Assembly: GCA_963573305.1 (NCBI GenBank) | Contig: OY754331.1 | Location: 91,565,434-91,629,433 of the forward strand | DNA length: 64,000 bases | Direction of reading: 5' to 3' | Source of the DNA: Pyrrhosoma nymphula | Lineage: Eukaryota; Arthropoda; Insecta; Odonata; Coenagrionidae | In this document: piece after piece, positions 60,526-64,000 of the stretch | Layout: the number at the start of each line of letters is the position of its first letter | Position numbering within the stretch: the stretch's first letter is position 1 | Made by a program: the position numbers and the translations under genes | The notes under the pieces: model-generated | Seen by the model: the letters and a program-made list of their open reading frames with translations, nothing else | Database searches by the model: none | What the model was told of the DNA's origin: nothing

Positions 60526-60600
60526 AATAACGGCTCCCAACCTGGGGCACGCGTACTCTAATGGTTAAGTGCGTAATGGGTTAGGGTTACGCGGAAAAAT
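60526..60600 (+). mobile_element. Possible hAT-like transposon end
   Basis: AACGGCTCCCAACCTGGGGC followed by ACGCGTAC resembles the 5' TIR of many hAT elements (CAG-GGTTCCCAACCT...). I could not find the matching opposite TIR or an 8-bp duplication, so the element is truncated or the resemblance is fortuitous. Confidence 0.35.
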
Positions 60601-61479
60601 TTAAGTAATGGCGAAGGTATGGTAGGCATAGTAACATATTGCGCTGCTATTAGGGGTACAATCCAGGGAATGGGCTGCTAAGGGATTCGAAACTTCAACG
60701 TAGTCCTCAAGTAGCCACCACGAGGTTGTGATGACAAAGACGACTTCACTTCAGATGTGCACTGTATGCTTTCTAATGTATATTAGTGATATATACTGGC
60801 ATAAAATGAAGAATTCACGATACCAGACTATTCATGATACCAGTGATGAAGTAATACATATGAGATTCAGTAGTAGCAGTAGTTCAGTGGAGTAATTAAT
60901 GCATAAGCTTGTATTAAAGAGAACCTTTTAGCTTTTAAATCTATGCATTCTGCAGTCTTATTTGCACCTATTTTTTGTTGGATGTATTGGTATATTGTAT
61001 ATTTGAAATAAAAATAATAAAAATTATAAAAATTTGATTAAAATAATAACATATTGTATTGTTGGGAAATATATCCTATTCAAACCTAAATAAAGGCTTC
61101 GCATTTGAAATTTTAGCCTTCTATTTGTTAGACAATTCAGTCGTAACTTCCATTATTATCTTGTCGCATTAATCATAATATTTGGCTTTGGCTCTTTTAA
61201 ATATATAGTTGACCTGCTTTGCACTTAGTCTGATTTCGTGCTAAGGTTTCTATTCACTGGAGGTATGGCTCCAACAAAATGTGGGTTTTGTTGCGGCTTA
61301 TCCTGATTTTAAAAAGGAGGGCATTAGCTGGAATAGGTAAAACAGTCTATCTATTTCAGTTGTACCTCTTCGAGGAAAAATGAAATATTTGCTGGTATTT
61401 GTGAAAGATAATAGCGTTAGTGAAGGAGTATGTGACTAATAGTAGGAAAATAATGCCCTGGACCTTAAGTAAGGATGTT
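60601..61479. other. No recognisable gene
   Basis: AT-rich, with no repeat or frame recognised. Confidence 0.4.
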
Positions 61480-61830
61480 CAGAAGCTAAAGAGTCTCATA
61501 CGGAGTGTGCCAGTGTACGGTGAAGAAACATGGACATTGAGAAAAGAGTATGAGAATGATTCATTCTGGAATTTGAGATGTGGACATGAATGAGAAAGGA
61601 AAGGTGAAGATGGGCGGAAAGAATGACGAACGAGGAAGTGCTTGGGATGGTGGATGAGGAGAGGAAGCTGTTGGAGGGAATGAGGATTAGATAACGTGGA
61701 TGGACCAGGTAATGAGGGGCGATTGATTTGCTAAATGCATTGATACAGGGGAAAATGTTTGGTGAACGGAAGGGACTTCCTAGTTGTGAAGAAAGGATGT
61801 AGGAAGTAAGCCGAGGTGTAGAAGCAGATA
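61480..61830 (+). pseudogene. LINE C-terminal fragment (second lineage)
   Basis: Read across shifts on the plus strand: SVPVYGEETWTLRKE (from 61502), then EMWT and WAERMTNEEVLGMVDEERKL, then LLNALIQGKMFGER. This matches the region after the thumb of RTE-like and related LINE proteins (ALYG-ETWTL, R-TNEEVL--V-E-R, L-IEGK--G). It differs enough from the 46.0-46.28 kb element to be another family or a much older copy. The minus-strand 134-codon frame here is a shadow. Confidence 0.7.
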
Positions 61831-64000
61831 GTATATAGAAGTACTTGCCGTATTTACGATAAAAAGATGAGCAGATGAGAGTACTTTCACATCCATCCAA
61901 ATAGTTTTATTAGCGGTAGGCTACATTAAAATTACACCTTTGAAAAACTCTAAATAATGACCAAACCGAAGTATTGCTGCTCACTAATTTCATTATTTAT
62001 TAATGAGATTAGTTTAAAGAATTTAGAACTAGAGATTAATAATTCTGTGAGCTATGACGAACTTAAATACGCTCTCTAATAGCATTCGAGTTGAGTCGTA
62101 AGTTGGCAACTAAGTTAACTGCTTACCGGAATTGATATCTGTCGTTCTCGTAATTTTATGCTACTAAAAATTATTCAAGTGAAATCTTCCTTCACGTTAT
62201 CATTTTAAGATGCAGTTTATGGAAAGCGAAAAAAGTTGCTTTACTGCCGTCAGTATAGGCTTTGTAATAAACGCGCAAACAATTCGAGCATCGCACGAGG
62301 TAGTGGGTACCTGTCAGAAAACTGGAATTTAGGCTCCTCGAAGGAATAAAGACTATGGTCGGAGTTTAGTCACCAAGTCGTTTCTCCTGTGGACATGCAT
62401 TGAAAAACGAAAGCGGTGACGAAAAATCTCCTTGTGTATGCTCAAAACTCAAGGCCTGAGTTTATCCCATTCGTCATCTGCTTTCTTCTTCTGTTTTTCT
62501 TCCCATGTCGGTGGCATTCTTGACTTCGATGTTGTTTGCATGTTTACTCTGCATATACGAACATTTCACTTTCCCTCATTTGCCTACACTTCCCCTATTT
62601 ATTCTCCATGGTGAGACCGTCTGTGATCCTATGACACATAAAAATTGTATGGAACATCTTTTATTGACTTTTCTGATTAAATTTATTTTTCACATTGGTC
62701 CTTTGAAAGACGCTTCATTTTTTCTCATTCAATTTGATATCCTTCGAAATAACTAGTTTAAGAAAGGTTTTGATTACTCATTTCCTTTTGTTCTCATTAT
62801 TCATGCCCATCCATTCCTTTTCTATATATACATTTAGATATAGCCCTCGCAAAAGTTCCTGGCGCCGACCTCCACGATAAGGAGGGGAGGTAGGAGTGGA
62901 GGGGGTGAAGGGAAAGGACGGAGGTGAAGAGAGGTAGGCGATGGGAAAGACTGAGGCAGGGTATTCAAAGTTATTCACAAAAAAGGCATGAGGCACGCAA
63001 ACGCAAGGCTTATAGGTAAGTGATTGAAATCACCCATCGGTGTGAATTTACCATGGACCCTATCTTAAGTTCTCATTGTGAGACGAGTCAAAATCGGGAT
63101 AACAGGTGTGTCATTCCACTTCTCGTAGCGCTTGTGTTGGCAACAATTGGTAAGGGTTTCCGAATGACTCTCCACACTTAACACCCTTCCTCCCCCGTCT
63201 TGCAGGGTTTTGAAAGTTTCGTAGCCCATGTCCCAAAATCCTTCACTGCGCAGCGCCATAAACTTTTGCGAGAGCTTTAAGACCAATATTTTCATCGGTT
63301 TTCACGCTTCAATTGAGGCTTACTTCGCAGATTTACTTTTCTATTATTTTGGGATCTTTGCACGTCTCGTGTAGCTCGCTAAGACACTACCACTGCTCGT
63401 ATGTTTTACTTTCAAACTTAAAATTTCTCAAGATTGATGGCATTCGCTACCAAGTTCAGATTCTGCAACTACCACTTGCCTTTCATCGTCTTTTCTGTCC
63501 TTTCATTTCCTGCTGTCCATGTTTATAGCTCTCATATCTCACGGCCGATGGGTCAGACATTTTCTGGGAAGGCTCAAAGCCCACTTCATTTATTTTTCGT
63601 ACAGCAATTTGCAAAGCACCCAGCTCTTTTTTATTTTATATACACCATATTTCCAGTTGCTTAACGATCGAACTGAGTTTCTTGACAGTGTGAATATTAG
63701 CCATCACTTTACCCATCGAGAACATCGCTCGAGATGTATGTTGAGCGATAAAGTTTCCAAAGTTAATGTACCGGTGTGGCTTGTAATTGGACAGTGGAAT
63801 GCGAAGAAATTTTTTCGTGTCCATCCGCAACGATGACGACGTTGATCTAAACTTTACTTTTTGAGGCTTTGCGTGGTGGCACTGAATACTCGGAGTAATT
63901 AAATTACTTCGTTTATTCCACAATCAATTTTAAACCGCCCCTGATTTTAACTTATTTTAACGTATTCAAAAAATGGCGCGTGGCCCAATGTAAGATGTTC
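61831..64000. other. No recognisable gene
   Basis: AT-rich with short frames only (to 105 codons at 63519-63836). No domain or repeat was recognised. Confidence 0.4.

Noticed and set aside
61496..61900. 134-codon minus-strand frame
   Set aside because: Antisense shadow of the LINE C-terminal fragment on the plus strand.
1..64000. CRISPR arrays, operons, bacterial-type promoters
   Set aside because: The window is eukaryotic repeat-rich DNA; no regularly spaced short repeats with unique spacers and no operon-like coding blocks are present.

Overview
This window looks like a non-coding stretch of an arthropod genome, most likely an insect. The order cannot be fixed from the sequence alone. I find no complete host protein gene. 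The longest open frame (196 codons, minus strand, 54216-54806) is an artefact running across two unrelated repeats. What can be recognised is a dense deposit of old, broken transposable elements. They sit in AT-rich DNA dotted with short CpG-rich islands near 0.6, 5.7, 25.4, 31.9, 33.6, 39.0, 49.7, 52.6 and 59.8 kb. Such islands in an otherwise CpG-poor background fit a genome with germline DNA methylation, as in many hemimetabolous insects (inference).

Left third (0-20 kb): a foldback element with a hammerhead-ribozyme-like core (1.2-1.5 kb); two copies of a tRNA-derived SINE (2.8-3.9 kb); a repeat family with internal tandem units (7.5 and 10.4 kb); a decayed Helitron helicase followed by a textbook Helitron 3' end (8.5-9.98 kb); the 3' end of a CR1/L2-like LINE (10.9-11.3 kb); and a 1,717-bp non-autonomous DNA transposon (16974-18690) with 24-bp perfect terminal inverted repeats, an exact 8-bp target duplication and an internal 80/81-bp minisatellite.

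Middle (20-42 kb): the C-terminal end of what is probably a Penelope-like element (20.4-20.7 kb); a minus-strand LINE reverse-transcriptase fragment (26.4-27.3 kb); two copies of an interspersed repeat bracketing a minus-strand Helitron fragment (27.5-29.0 kb); a cluster of foldbacks and hairpins at 39.6-41.3 kb, two of them flanked by 11-12-bp direct repeats and two associated with hammerhead-like cores. About 10 kb between 29.0 and 39.6 kb holds CpG islands but nothing I recognise.

Right third (42-64 kb): a nearly full-length but dead RTE/BovB-like LINE (42.9-46.3 kb); another foldback with a hammerhead-like core (46.8 kb); a PIF/Harbinger transposase fragment (47.7-48.15 kb); a 224-bp Harbinger-type MITE with TAA duplications (54465-54688); tRNA-like SINE pieces; a hAT-like terminus; and a further LINE C-terminal fragment (61.5 kb).

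The most interesting signal is the repeated pattern CTGANGA - hairpin - GAAAC - palindromic stem III - UH. It occurs with all or most of the three hammerhead helices at 1426-1466, 41058-41095, 46836-46876 and 40192-40228, in three different foldback families plus one single copy. Together with the foldback architecture and the 11-12-bp target duplications, this suggests that several unrelated-looking repeats are all pseudo-LTR remains of Penelope-like retroelements.
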